A stretch of 64,000 nt of DNA from Branchiostoma floridae (GCF_000003815.2 NC_049981.1:11191478-11255477); one strand, 5' to 3'. Shown: positions 45,851 to 59,810, counted from the first letter of the stretch. The notes: generated from the letters alone by a model not told the origin. Translations and numbers: made by a program.

Positions 45851-48800
45851 CTTTTGATGCACTTAGTTGAAAATGCGAGTAGCGCACTACTACCTATCGT
45901 TAAAGCAGTTGCAGGTTGGCTGCTTTACCTATTTTTTACTACATGTATGTTTTCTAAGCACGTCTCTCCTTAATAATGTTGTGGCCATTAAAACGTTGAT
46001 TGGGACTGTTGATACACGCTTTGGTCAATCAAACGTCCACTACACATGGTCTGTCTGACCCTTGAGAATGTGAAGTACATGAAATCTGCCAAGATAAGCA
46101 GCAGTTGGCATTTGGAGTTCCAATTCCCCATCTATGAAAGTACAAAAACTTCAACTAACAAATGACACCCTTTGCCAAAATGCAAGAAACAAATTAGCTG
46201 ACTTTGTAGTTGGGTGCTTCACCCTAAAGTAACTTTGGGTCCTTTTTTTATAGACAATTTCAGGAAAATTACACAATGTAGTACTTAAGCCATTTGCTGT
46301 GACTTGTTATTACATGTAGGTTGTTGACAAAATGATGATATGAGGATACTCAGTTTCCAAAGATACAACATTAAGAGGATTATTTTAATCAAGAAAACAT
46401 TCATGCAAAAATATCACCCATAAAATCAAGTTAGTGTCACAGTTACTGTTACAGTTGTACAAAGCAACATGCATCAGAAAAAGGTAACGTTACATGCTTA
46501 AATGCTAGTAGTGTTTTACAACTGTAATACAGTATACATTTATTACCTTTGCCAAGAAGGTTTATGTTTTTGATAGCATTTGTATGTGTGTTTAGCAGCA
46601 TATTACAAGAAAATATTAATGGATTTTCATGACATTCATTATGTGGTTAGCTCATGTGCTATCAAAGAAATAATTTTGGGCCACCCAGCTGTTTTCCTTG
46701 GTACTGCAGCAAAATTCGTGGTTTTGTTTCTCAACAATTCATTTATAACGCTAAAGGGCATGGAATGATTCTGCATAACGGGATACATGTAATAGTTTTC
46801 TTTGGGGGAGTGTTTGCTTGACATCTTGTGTCCAAATTTTTGCAAATTTTATATTTATTAACATTACAGTATGATAGAGTGTATTTTGAAGCTTTTTGCA
46901 TGTGGATATAGGAACTGTAAGACTCAATTTTTTCTCATTCTCATTTCTCCTTTATATGGCAAAATGCATTTTACTTTAGATCAAGCCAAGGAAGAGGCTT
47001 TGAAGAGGACAGTCCCAAATGAATACATAATGGCATAAAAAGGCAGTGTGTCCTAGAAATGTCCTCTATGATTACTTATGTATGCACACTACAAGAGGGA
47101 GGCTCAGTTCTATGAGTCCAAGGTGTACTTGACACATCCCAGTATAGTTGCAGTATAGGAATTTTGATATGGCTACACCACTTCAATTTCTGTGTTCACA
47201 CGGTTTATGCAGTAAGATAATTGAGTGCCTGTGCAGAGCTGTAAGAAAAAGAAACTAGAAAGGAAACATCACTGCTCTGTCTATTCTTACTCAAACGCAT
47301 ACATTGTGAATATGTGGTGACCAGCTCCTCCTGCTCTGTCCTGCCACTTGCTACATAATGTAATTGAACACATTGGCGGGCATCTTCTACTTTACTTAAC
47401 CATGGTTACAGCTATCTGGTCCAGGCCATTGACCTTCTTTTTTGAGAGAAGATCCATTGAAATAAACATGAAGAAACTGGTATCCTGCACATGTGAAAGA
47501 CCAAAATACTGCAAAAAGGTCAAACCATAAAATGTACATATCAGGCTGGTTGCTCTTTCAAATGATGCACTTTCAAGTTTCCATTCTCTATTTTGAGTAG
47601 ACACTCAAAAATTTCTACATTGATATGAAAGTTATACTTAGTCTAGTTATAACACTGGATAGAAATGAGGGAGTAATTTTTCTGCATGATTCTGCAAGCA
47701 TTCAATAACAAAAAAAGATTATGTTTTCTTCTTACGCTTGGCTCAGAAACTTGCACATGCACCTAAATCATTTGAATTGGGCAACTAAGGAGCATTGTAC
47801 CATAAACGCTTTGCACTTCAGTTCCATCCATCCATACAATTAGGTTATAATTATGTTGCCTCTCCAGCAAAATGATGTGGGCATGTATGTAACTTCTCAT
47901 TAGCATATCGCATGGCAAGGATGAAGAGAGGTCGTTCACATCTGTCGGGGTCTATCTAACACCCACCCAATCTGTTGCTCTAAAACAAATATTTTGCCAA
48001 GTACATTATCATACCAACTTTGGTGCGTGATTTTTTGTTCAGCACCAAGGACAGGTGCCTTTTTTCTCAGAATATATTGCCTTTGAATATTTGTGATGGT
48101 TTCATTTTTGCTGCTCTTCAGCAAACTCTCTACCAGAAAGTCGTCGTGTTGTAAATATGCATTTCTACAGTATTGTTTCGATCGCAGTTAGTCTGTAAAA
48201 TTTTATTCGATAGTTTTCAGCTTCTATCTGCTTATTATTTCATGCATTTAATAACTAAGATGGCCTATTCATGTCATGGATATGTCCTCGCGGCACAAGT
48301 TGTAACGCAACCCTGCTGATTGCAGAAAAGGTATAAAAGGAGGAGTGGTCCGATCTCTGTCATTCTTGAGAAAGACAATAAAGTCAAAACCGGTCGAAAT
48401 CTGTCATTTTCCCAAGCTACGAATGATGGCAACCCTGCTGATTGGCCATCTGGATCAAATGTTGTGGGCCAGAGTTTGATTCCAGCAGTAAGTAAATAGG
48501 CTGGCCCCAGCTTGGACATCCTGTGAGGGATAATGCATTTGTCATTTTGGATGGTGATGTTAAGTTGGCAGCCCCTTGTATAAGGGAGCTTTAGGCATAA
48601 GCCTCAAGCACAAAAATCTAATGCTTATACTCTTACTTCAGAAAAATCTACACTACTTCTACATGATACAGGACAAAGTTCCTTTTGGCACATTGCAGGT
48701 GGTGGTGCACACAAAAATATATGAAGAAATGGAAAAAAAGCGCATAAAATAAACCAAACTGTGCAACTATGTACAACTAGAGAGCAAAATGGGCCCTACA

Positions 48801-51751
48801 GCTAGGTATTAATGGGGAGGCCAAGATGACTGGCCAACCCGGTCTTAAAGAAATCAAGAGAAGTGCATGTACTTGGCACACTTATCAAGAATGGTATGGG
48901 GTACCCAGTGTGTTTGGCTATAATCTACAAGCAGTATATATAGAGAAGCTGCTTTGCACTACTATAGCTAATGAAAAAGCTGATGAAAAAGCACCATGCT
49001 TCATCCTAGGTCTGAGATAAGACTGCTTTTAACTAAGAATAATCATTGTTTTGGATCTACGGTAGTAACTATCTCAGCAACCCATGCATTCCTATTGGTT
49101 TGGTGGGATTTGAAAAAAAAAGCTCAGCCTACTTTTTTTGGATAGACCCAACATCATCAAGTTTGATAGCTTTCTGAATTGCCTTTCACACAGTTGGATT
49201 GCCATAACCCCTTTCCTGAGAAAATTGTGCTTGCTCTTTTTGGCACAGAAAGCTGGCAGTTTGTTAGAGCTTCACATAAATTTAAAGCTCAGACGGTATC
49301 AGATAAAGTGTAAATCCCACACATTTGGAAGCGTTCTATCAGCAGCCTTAGCAATATAGAAACTGTGCCCACCCAAAATAGATGTAGCATACATTTTACT
49401 GGGGCTAAAATAGGGGATTAGAGTATCAGGGATTTGGAGTGTAAGATAAGAGTCCAGTGGCCAGCTACAGTAATTATAAGTTTTCTAAAAATGCCCCTAG
49501 ACCATGATCCTACAAATGTAGCTATCCATCAAAAAGGGCTGTTGCAAAATAATAGTGACCACATGCGATTGCACTTATGCCTGCCATTTTGTTTGTCAGA
49601 TTTCTTCATTTGACCTTGACATTGTTTTAGGGGTTGACAGGGCTCAAGCAAATTCCTATTATTGTAAATTACCTTCACAAGGATTTGATTTTGTTGCAGG
49701 GAGAAAATGGAGTGTTCGCGATGGTTTTTAGTTTGTGGTCTAAGCAACAATGTATAGTCTGGCAGAAGACAGAACAAACCATTTTGCAGTTTAGCTTTTA
49801 TGTTTCCTGTGAAGAGATACGGCCACGCCAATGTCATTTGTTGCTTCTTGGATTCGCCTGTCCATTTTTTTTTTCATTTTCAAAAAAAAATAAGTCCCTA
49901 GAAAAATCAATACAGGTTTTGCTACCACAAACCTGTTAATATTACCATTCAGAGCCACATACACATAATTTCAGTCTGAAAACAATGCCTTTTATTCAGA
50001 TAGTAACAAATCAAAGGAAGGGATTAATTGTAAAAAACGTGCCAATAAACTCCTCGGGCTGTTATTTTTAGAATTATCAAGCCACATATCCTCACCCCAG
50101 ACCATTTAAAAAAATATATTTTTATGTATTTTTTTATCTGTCGGTTCAATTCAGAGAAAATCTGAGAAGCAAAAAATAAATTTGGTACGGCCTTACTGTG
50201 AAAACTGCAAACATGTACATGTATACCACTGCAAAAATTTCAACATTCACAGTATGTCGGAGTAAAAAGATAGGCTTTTGCCAGTAGCAGTTCAGTTCAG
50301 TTTATTCTCATATGAGGTGCCATTTACAATGTCTATAACCATGCATTTCATTCATGCATTGCCAGTAGCACTTCAACTAAATTCTATCTCTGACTCAATT
50401 TGTATCTATTCAGCTATAGGATGTTTAAGAATATGCTTGACAAAGTTATACTTTATTTCATTACATGTAATTCAGCTACAATTTGTGTATATCATATTAC
50501 ATTTTTATACTACTGATTGTAACATCTATTACCATGATACTGCCACTAATCATAATACAGCCAAATTAAATTAGCAATGAATTTATGAAGATCTACTTGT
50601 GCAGCAACAGTAATTTCCTAGGCACGCACACTTCAGTTGAATCCATGTGTTCAACACGTTTTTTAAGAGGCTTTGATAATGATGCATTCAAGGACAACAA
50701 GGTCAAAAGTTTTGTGGTCCTGTATCAGTACTGGTGAGCACGTCATGCAAAGAATATACAATCTCATTCCTCACCGGATTTGCGGATAATAAATCAACAT
50801 AAGCATAATTCAACAGCAATCTTAAATTTCTTTTGGTGGCCTACAACTTGTATCAAAGTGTTGTTTGTACAAATTTTTGTTTGTACGCCAGGAGTAAAGT
50901 TTTACGTCATAGCGGTTGTGGCGGACCAGGGTTATATGAAAATTCTTGATGGTATACGGCTGTTTTCTCCTGTATTCTTTAATCCTCAGACTGTGTTTTA
51001 TTTTGTGCAATTATTTTGTGCAATTACTAACAGGAAAGAAAGGAACATCAGAGGATGTATAAAGTTACATAGTTGATTGTGCCAAGTTGCTGCCTGGTGG
51101 TGTATTATGAAACCCTCTACCAACCGTGCACCCTTTCTTCGCGCAATTCTGTGGTGTGTTACAATTACGATATTGCAACAACAATTGTCACGTTAACTGG
51201 AGAAAATTATGCGTTGATCATTTGCTTAGATAGTATCACTTAAGAAATCGCTGTAAACGTGGTGGTACTATGGTAATGGGTGTTAGCTTTGTTCAAAAGA
51301 AGGAGAAACAATAAATTTGGAGAATGGTCAGTTACTTGGTATGTATGACACTGCATTATCCTTGATTTGCCCAAGGGCTGATAGTCTGTGTAAGAGCCAA
51401 ATCCAGGCATACTTTCATAGTCGTCATGTAACCATGGTGATGGTAGATGACACGAAAGTCCCAGACATCAATAAGGTTGAAGTAGGGCTGTTATTCCATC
51501 TCAAATTAACTCGTAATCTCAGAGCTGTGCCATAGAGGATACGTGGAAAGATTTTCGATTCAACTCAAGGGTTGTGTCACAAATTTGCTCTCCATTCAAT
51601 ATCAGAGAACTAATTTGGAAAGCTCTTGGCAAGGGTAGAAGGGTTCTTAGGCTGACATATGGTATTTAGAAATAGATTGATTGCATTGTCAGATTAGCAA
51701 GGGATAGAACAGAAATGATGGGTGGTGTAGAGGTGATCATTGTTGTATTGT

Positions 51752-51767
51752 TTTGTGTGTGTGTGTT

Positions 51768-51825
<58 letters not shown>

Positions 51826-51862
51826 TGTGTGTGTGTGTGTGCATGTGTGTGTGTGTCTGTTT
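51752..51862. repeat. (TG)n microsatellite
   Basis: About 50 TG units with a few interruptions. Confidence 0.97.
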
Positions 51863-52999
51863 CTTGATATTTGTGGTCAGTGTAACCTAAGATTTTTGGT
51901 ATGTGATAAGGCTTTGGGAAGATGATCATGAAGGTCAAATTTGGACCTCCTAGCAGATGTCCTTGGTACTACAGTAGAAGCTGTGGTTTTCGTATCTTAG
52001 TCGTGGACATTCTATGGTTTTGATTTTTTTATGATAGATAGCTTTCAATGTCAGGAAGAAGTGGTATAGGTTTGTTCCCCAACAGCTTGTTATGATTGTC
52101 AAAAATTTCCATTAATTCAAAATCTATTATGATGCATTTTGAAGGCACTTGATGCAATTTTTCCTTTTAGTCTTGTAACCCTTGCTCCCATGTTGTTGAG
52201 TAAGAACATCAATTTGTTCTAAAAATAGATTGAGGTGGACACAATGACCCCGACAAACATATCAACATGACTTCCGATCCTTACGCTTGCCTTTAAAACC
52301 TTCCAAACCCTTTGCCCTTTGAGGTGCATAAGCCTTGGTATGCAACAAAATGATAGCATAACAGCTTCAAGGACATCTCAAGGGATGTTTCAATAACCTT
52401 TCTAGGAGAAGAAGAAAAATGATGAATGATGAAACTTGTTTAGAATAACCTCACCCAAGTGTAATCATTATGCTAATTTTAATGTGCTTTGCTCTTTGAC
52501 GCACAGAAGCTTAGTCCTGACCTTGGAATGGTTTGGAATGAATATGATAGGTATATTAGGATTTCAAGGACAACGCATCAAGCAGGTTTGGAACTGCAGG
52601 GCTGATTCATTAACCTTGATGATTGGGATAAAAGAACTGCAGCAGCTGTAAATCTTGAAATTTTGCATTTGCCATGAAGGTCCGTTAGCGTAAGATCAGG
52701 ACACCACAAAATAATAGCACCATAAAAGCCTCATTTTCTCTCTTACCACAAAAAGTCGCCACTAAAAATAAATAAATATTCTGTATGAAAAATGCATCTG
52801 GTTAATTGGAAGTCAATCAATCAATGGATAAATCTTTATTCAAATCAGTACATGTATGTTTTCCAGTGTGTGTTTTTTTTTTACAAGTGAAGTGCTGACA
52901 CTTTCTTCTAATATATGACACAGCTTGAAACTCATGAGAGGCCATATGTGAGAGCCTGCAATTGGTGTCTTTCTCAACAGAGGGCACTAGTGAGCTATC

Positions 53000-53056
53000 C
53001 CTGTGTAGATAGTGTTCAGCACCAAGGACAGGAATGTTCACCTGTATGTTTGTGCA

Positions 53057-53110
<54 letters not shown>

Positions 53111-53750
53111 ATATTTTCAGCACAGGTTGTTTCACCTCTGTGGATAGTATTCAGCACTAAGGGCAGGGATATATACCTGTATGGCTCTATGTGAGAGCTT
53201 GCACTTGTTTACTTTGTCAAAAGAGGGCACTAGTGAGCTATCCATGTGTGGATAGTGTTCAGCACTAAGAACAGGCGGCATGTGTACCTGTATGTGTGTG
53301 TGTGTGGATGGTGTTCAGTACCAAGGACAGGTATGTTTACCTCTGTGTGGATGGTGTTCAGCACCAAGGACAGGCATGTACACATGTGTGTGGATATTGT
53401 TCAGCACCAAGGACAGGCATGTACACATGTGTGTGGATGATGTTCCTGCACCAAGGACAGGCTTGTTTACATGTGTGTGGATGATGTTCCTGCACCAAGG
53501 ACAGGCTTGTTTACCTGTGTGTGGATAATGGCCGGCACAAAGGACAGGCATGTGTGTATGTGTGTGTGTGTGTTTGGACAGGCATGTACACATGTGTCTA
53601 GATGGTGTTCAGCACCAAGGACAGGCTTGTTCACATGTGCGTAACTTTGACCTAATTGGAAGTGCAACAATACAACAGTACAATAGACAGCTAGCTTGCT
53701 GATATTGTGACCACATACATCTATAGTATTTAGCACCAAGGATATATCCG

Positions 53751-53801
<51 letters not shown>

Positions 53802-53915
53802 AGTTTGGGTAATGTTTATCACTTTGAACAAGCATGTTCACCTGTGTGTGGATTGTGTTCAGCACCAAGGACAGGCATGTTCACCTTTCTGTGTGGATGG
53901 TGTGTAGCACCAAGT
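53000..53915. repeat. 43-bp-type minisatellite, third array, interleaved with (GT)n
   Basis: GTGTTCAGCACCAAGGACAG cores recur at irregular spacing, with runs of GT at 53058-53108, 53555-53572 and 53753-53802. The GTGTG in the unit's TGTGTGTAG segment is a plausible seed for the GT expansions. Frames on both strands here are repeat by-products. Confidence 0.9.
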
Positions 53916-53984
53916 TCTAGAAACCAAAATGTATTCTCCTTTACCCATAGCTAGAGATAGTTTTATAGCCTTCTCTGTCTTCAG

Positions 53985-54165
53985 TACGCAGTTGGAAGGT
54001 CGAGCCCAACCGTATCCTTCTACTGCCTTTCACTCCCCCTCCTCAAAAGAAAACCAAAATTGTACAAGGACACTTGTCTAGCCAGGAATGCTGGGAATTG
54101 AACCCATGACCTCCTGATCCCATATCTGCTAGCCTAACAACTCGGCAATAGACGCCACTGTGAAG
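53985..54165 (-). mobile_element. tRNA-derived SINE, minus strand
   Basis: On the minus strand: TGCCGAGTTGTTAGGC (a Leu/Ser-tRNA-like A box), then ATGGGATCAGGAGG, then GGGTTCAATTCCC (a good B box), followed by AGACAAGTGTCCTTGTACA and a body ending near GGTTGGGCTCGACC. Confidence 0.7.
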
Positions 54166-57059
54166 GAAATAGACGCGATCATTTGTAGGATGGACCTGTG
54201 GTTGTGCCAGTTGATGTGCAGGAGTGATGGATAACTAGGAAGCACACATAAAAACTATCTCAATGGGGGATCAAAATGGAAGGGATATGTTGGCTGTTGG
54301 GGCTAGGCTAATACAGTTTACAGGTTCTATTTGGAAACATTGAAAAACATGTATGATTGTAAGATGAAATTGTAGGTTATTATTAGTAAGGCTTGAAGAC
54401 GTAGCCTGTAATTTGCAAATAACATTTGATGAATGTCAGTAAAAAATAGTAGCAATTTCACAAGTTATAAAATCCATTAATCTTGAATAAGCTGAGTAGA
54501 AATATACGTAAGCCTAACACAGCAAATTGGACCCAAGCTAAACCAGACTTTCGATTCTGCAAGTATCCAACTACACCATTTCCACCTTACATGTATGCAT
54601 GTTTAAGTTTGTATCATGTATTTCACCTTTTTTCTTCTAAATTAAGAGTTAGAATTTTTTTGTTTAAATTGCCACCTCACATCCTGCCACTAAGATGTTC
54701 AGACACAGACAAATAAACTGACTGAACACAATACCTCAATTTCTACAAAGGTAAAAAAAGTAATAGTTGTTTCCGGATCATCCCTTTGGTGCCGCTGCCC
54801 TTCAGACAAATGTTTGGAATAGCAAATGAGCTTCTTTACAAGGAGGATGGAAATTTTATTCATTGCCTCCATGAGACTACCCATGGTGCAAAGGTATAAA
54901 TTTGTGATAGCATTGGGGAATAATTGGTCTGAGCAGAACTGTTGGAAGTGTCAAAACGTGTTTATCCATCTTAGAAGATATTTGTTTATTTGATTTTGAA
55001 AATCTTGTTTTATAAGTCTAAAATGTACAAATGAAGAAATATAGATATTATTGGGTTTTGAGAGGATGTAGGTGGCAAATCAAATCAAATTGTTTGGAGG
55101 ATATTAGTATGGAAAGCTTTCTTCAACTGTTGGTACCAACATGTGTGTTGATTCAAGATATTCTGGGTTTTGCATACAGTTTGTTTTATTCAAATCAGAG
55201 AAAAATGTAGAAGCAAGAAATCAAATTGGCCTGGCCTAGAGAGTGAAATAGAGATAGGAATTTCCCTGTAACTTAGGCAAATGTAGGCAATGAAGTCATT
55301 TACCAGTGGAGTTTGATTACATTCTTATGTCAATTTTATTCAATATTAGGACATAACTTCACACCAAGTGTGCTGCAACAGGATTTGGTCATTCGCATAT
55401 TATTGCGCAGTGTCATGTAAGAATCATATTTCAGACTTTGCTTGATGTGCACTAGTGTGTAATAGAATTGAGGCATATGCAAGCATGGCTACACAGCAGC
55501 TTCCCTGTAGGAATAACAAATATTGCAACAGAGATATGAAGAAGAGGGGTTAGTTGTATTATTATCATGTTTAACTTCAGAAATGTGAAACATTTCTTTT
55601 GGTTGTTTTTTTCTTCTCCAAAATAAGAATAAGAATTCTCCATTGAATAAGGTCAATGACCTAGATCATGAACATGTATGAGACAACCTGTGTTGTATGA
55701 TAATTGCATGATGTAGCAAGTGGTAGGACACCTGGAGAGGCTGGTCACCACATATATATGATATATAAACAGAGCATTTGATAGGCTTGAGCTTGACCAT
55801 AAGAAGGTTAACATTGTGCTTTTGCTAGCAAGTGTTGCCTTTCTAAAGTCCTTGTTAAAATTCTTCACATACATTCATACCTTTTAGATATCTGGACAGT
55901 GCCCATCTCATTTTCTATTGCCCAGTTTTTGCGGGGTGGGGGTGGGGGGGTGGCTATCTATAGTCTACTGGGACTTATGTCTAATTTACATAAACAATTG
56001 AGTTTAAGTTTAACATTCAATTTGATAATATATAGTACTTGAAAAATGCCAAATGATATGGGAAGTCATATGAGTTAATCAATTTCTACAAATTTAAGAA
56101 AGTCATGCAAACTGCTATGACAAAATAACCAATGTAAAAGAAGTCGCTTTTTTTATTCAAAATTTATTCCTATGTTTTGCATGAACTTTCAATATACTTC
56201 AAGTAAAATTTTTGATTAACTTGTAATACAAACATATCCTTTATAATAATTGCATTTTTAGATTGTCTTCATAGATCCTTGCAGATGGGATATATTGACC
56301 AATAACATTTCCTGTTGCTTACAAAGCCCTTAAGATGGGAACCATTGTAAATCTGGAGATTGAATTTCATCTTTGGCATTTCCACTAATGTCAGGCGGAT
56401 AAAAAAGCTCCTTGCACCTGTGTCAGCTTTAATGGACCTGCTGCAGTCTGTCCATGATAAGTGCTTTATTATGTTAGCCCCCAAAATCAAATGAATAACC
56501 CTATGGGCTTGATATATAGTATTAATGGTAGATTATGTGGCTTGGTAAGCCACTTTGGGTTTGAATCCAATGCTTTGTAATCACATTACAACAGGCCGTT
56601 TGTGCAAGGGTAGTGATTTTGATTTGTGTGGAACACAACGATTTGAGACGCCCCACTCAGCATAAAATGCCTTGCTAGTCTTTGCGTACCTACGTAGACA
56701 GGGGAGGTAATGTCAGAGATCTTTTCTGCCTTTGTACTGCCACAATTTACATGCAAGGCATCACTCGGGAGGGGTAGCTACCATCAGCATGCAATAACTG
56801 TACAAGGGTTAGCCTCTCCTGTTACCTGCCGAATCTCCCAGCTATTGCTGCCTCTGCCACTCTCCTCCTGGTACCTTTCTTCATCCGTCATTCAGCATAG
56901 GGTTCAAAGGTGTGTCCGGATTAGGGGTCATCTGGGGTCGGCTTCTGCACAAAGCCAGGCAGGTGGGGCAGGATTCCAGGGGCAGATTCCGTATGTTTGC
57001 ATGGAATGTGAATAGGGAGGACCAGGAGAGGGAGTAGGGACTGCCTGAAACATCGCAAC

Positions 57060-57202
57060 ATGGAGAGCTGGAAAGGAAAGTACGCCTCCGGCCTCCGCTT
57101 CTCGTTTCGGAAGCGCTACAGTACGGAGAAAGGCGGAACAGTTGACGAAGATTGCGAAGTCATTAGTATTGGCCACAAGATTGGTGACATCTCTTACGTG
57201 AG
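57060..57202 (+). CDS. Start-like coding exon, product unknown
   Basis: ATG at 57060 opens a GC-rich frame of 47 codons plus two bases, beginning MESWKGKYASGLRFSFRKRY and ending DISYV plus a split Arg codon at donor AG|GTAAAG. The frame is basic early (FRKRY) and acidic later (VDEDCE). I do not recognise the family. Upstream in frame there is a TGA at about 57009, and ~300 bp of moderately GC-rich sequence precedes it, consistent with a 5' UTR. It leaves phase 2, exactly as the exon at 22326-22378 does, so the two could be alternative first exons joined to one downstream exon beyond the window. It could also be the first exon of a separate gene. Confidence 0.6.
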
Positions 57203-57944
57203 GTAAAGAAACAAATTTTACAATGTGTGCATCTGTTGTTTCGATTTTGACAGAAAAAATTCATTCTAAATGTAACTATCATCATTGGGTTGTGTTTTGC
57301 CTTTAATTTTGCTGATATAGAAATCTGGCTTCAGAGGTGCTTGTTTTTTCCTTGGCTCCTGGCATTTATGGTAATTGATTATCAATTTACAGGCCTGGGG
57401 GAACACTTTCGTCCACAACTCAGTTAGCGAGTCAGTAATTTGGCATAAGTGTGTGTGGCAATACGGTCTGTCAGGACATTACTGGTCACCTAGAGAATAC
57501 AGCCATGTATATGCACATTCAGTAGTCATTAACTGCCACCCAAATGCACAATCTTGAGATGCAACAGAATCCTAGCAGTTACAGAAATACAGTTATGGTG
57601 CTTAAAATCATGGGGACATCAATAACTATATGCCCACATGCCAAAATTGATACGAATTCATGTAAAAGGATCTTGAGCTACAGGTGCAAAGACAACCACA
57701 ACCAGAAACAGTACCCCCAACAAACCTGTTTAACAGAAGAAGAAAATTACATTGTCAAATCACTAAATGATGAAACTTTTTTTTGTGCAAGATGAAAAAT
57801 TTAAAGATAAACTCCAAAATACTGACAAGCAGAGATAGAGGTTATTTGATACCAACTATTGTAAAATAATTATTTTTCCTGAGGTCATAGTGAGCATAAA
57901 AATTATCTAAAACAATACGTGATAGATGTTTTATTTTAAATGCA

Positions 57945-58171
57945 TATAATGCTAGTTCGCCTTTATCCGTGGGGTAACCTATATCCGTTGTTCTTCATAA
58001 CAGAGTTTTTAGGGATATCAAGTGAATGGACGGTGGTATAAAACTGTAATATTGTGAAAGTACTGCAATTTGAAACCACTGTCCGACCACTTTTTATACC
58101 TGACTACCTGCTTTCAAAACAACAGATATACATGTAGGTTACCTCACAGATAAAAATGAACTAGCCCTATA
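57945..58171. mobile_element. MITE family TGTAACGCTAG, copy 4 (decayed ends)
   Basis: The left end is TATAATGCTAGTTCGCC and the right end AACTAGCCCTATA. Internal GGGGTAACCTATATCCGTTG pairs with AACAGATATACATGTAGGTT. Shared words with copies 1 and 2 include GACGGTGG and GAAACCACTGTCCG. Confidence 0.75.
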
Positions 58172-58183
58172 TGAAAGATGATA

Positions 58184-58345
58184 TCATGTTTTCAGCACCA
58201 AGGACAGAAACTGGCTTGAAGCACAAAACAGAATTTCACACTGTATCCTGATATGCAATAACTTTTGCAGTACTACAAAATGTATGAGCTGACATCTCTC
58301 TGTAAAGCATATATCGTGTTTTGAGTGGCATGAAGTTTCATAGCC
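58184..58345. repeat. Dispersed ~155-bp repeat, copy 1
   Basis: It runs ATGTTTTCAGCACCAAGG, ACAGAAACTGGC, ACAAAACAGAATTTCACA, TGACATCTCTCTGTAAA and CATATAT..GT. The partner copy is at 63787-63940. It begins with the core word of the 43-bp minisatellite. Confidence 0.8.
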
Positions 58346-59799
58346 TAAATGAAGTGGATTTGCTTTAACTTCTCCATTTTATACTGACAAATGGTACCAT
58401 CACAAATAATTTTCCTAAAGTCATAGTGAGCATAAAAATGATCTAAAAACAATTACATGATTGATATTTTATTTTAAGGCATATATATGAAATTAGTTTA
58501 TATTTTATTATGAAAGGTATGCCAGAATTTGGAATGTCTGTTAGAGGCTAAAAAAGCTGTATCCTCTCAGCAATATTGTCTTACTATGATGGAGCTACAT
58601 GTACAATTCCTGCAATGACCAAAGATGTAAAAATACTCCATGAAAGTACAACAAATATTGTAGAGAGTTTTAAAATCATGTTTTGTGATTTCATTGTCTA
58701 TATTATGCACATCACAGTTTTGATTTTTATTTCACTTGACCAGTCAATCGCCTTTTAAGGCATAACAGTCACTTTTGTATCTTCATTAAGAACAAGCTGC
58801 ATAGAACTAGACTGTAATGATCTAACCACAATGGGATTAGGGACCCTACTCGTCTTGATAAGTGCAACTTGGTATATCTAATATGCTTAAGATGTGGCTC
58901 TCATCAAACACAAGGGTTTGTACTTCAAGTCTCTAGCTGACCTCCCAGTACTGCAGTTTTGTAATCAGCCACAATACAGGCAGGATTCATTTATTAAGTG
59001 TTCCTGGGGCAGAGTTACTGACATTATGATTGAGAGCTGAGACCGAGTGGCACAGTATATCAACCAAAGCTTCAGGTACTTGTTGGACAATATCATTTGT
59101 ACGCATTAAATCCAGGCCAGCTATCTTGTGTGACCCTTCCTTCCTTGCTCATGACCTCAAGTAAAGGCAACCTTCAAACCAATTACAGTATCTCATGAAT
59201 AGACAAAGGTTCAAACAAATAAAGGAGTGCAACACTGAACATATAGTTTACGTAAAGTAGGAAATCTCACTGGTAAGATTCACAAAGATCATAATTCTTC
59301 ATATGATAGGATCATTACTGAACAATAAACCATTCATAATAGTATGAAGTATAGACTTTGATTAGTTCTATTATCATAGCTTATTTTATCCTGTTACATA
59401 TGCAGTTTGTCTTAGATTTGATGAACATCTATGAATGCTTAGTTTAGAATTGAATTACAGTTGTTTGATTATTTTGTTTGTAAAATTAGTAATTCTAACA
59501 GCAGAAATAACTGCTTGTAAATTTTGTGCTCTAATTTCATAATGCAGATTTCATGCCATTTTACTACTGTTTGGAATGTCGCAAATGCAATTTCAACAAC
59601 TTAAAGATGGCCACTACAATGTGGTGTTAATTGTCATGTATACTTTATGTATTTATGTTCGATAAATTATTAATGTCTGTGCAAATGATGTTAATACCAT
59701 CTATAAAAACAGGTTAATGTTGCGAACTATTAACAAGAACCAAGCCACATGCCAGACACCTTGGAAACAAACCTCAATTTGTCAAATTATTGTATTTAC

Positions 59800-59810
59800 A
59801 GACACAGACA

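Larger units (their letters stand above)
22379..57059. other. Long non-coding interval, probably a first intron, repeat-rich
   Basis: No exon is recognised in 34.7 kb. The named elements are listed separately. Stretches in which I see nothing beyond AT-rich sequence and scattered old retroposon-like tails (TTTATT followed by a conserved-looking word, for example near 26085, 26513, 36527, 50290 and 52835) are 24.9-26.8, 27.65-29.15, 30.3-33.6, 35.85-36.6, 45.6-51.7 and 54.2-57.0 kb. Confidence 0.45.
57843..58487. repeat. Direct repeat pair, ~105 bp, 57843-57950 and 58385-58487
   Basis: Both copies contain TTTTCCT, AGTCATAGTGAGC / GGTCATAGTGAGC, ATAAAAAT-ATCTAAAA, ACAAT and GATTTTATTTTAA-like blocks ending at GCATATA. 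A MITE starts exactly where the first copy ends. Confidence 0.75.

Noticed and set aside
51666-51938. Frames rich in Thr-His or Cys-Val
   Set aside because: They are translations of (TG)n, with no exon signals.
53246-53868. Cys-rich frames resembling small secreted peptides
   Set aside because: They repeat with the minisatellite unit and the GT runs on both strands; there is no signal peptide or splice context.
56710-57015. 101-codon plus-strand frame before the 57060 exon
   Set aside because: It is out of frame with the exon, has no domain and fits a 5' UTR better.
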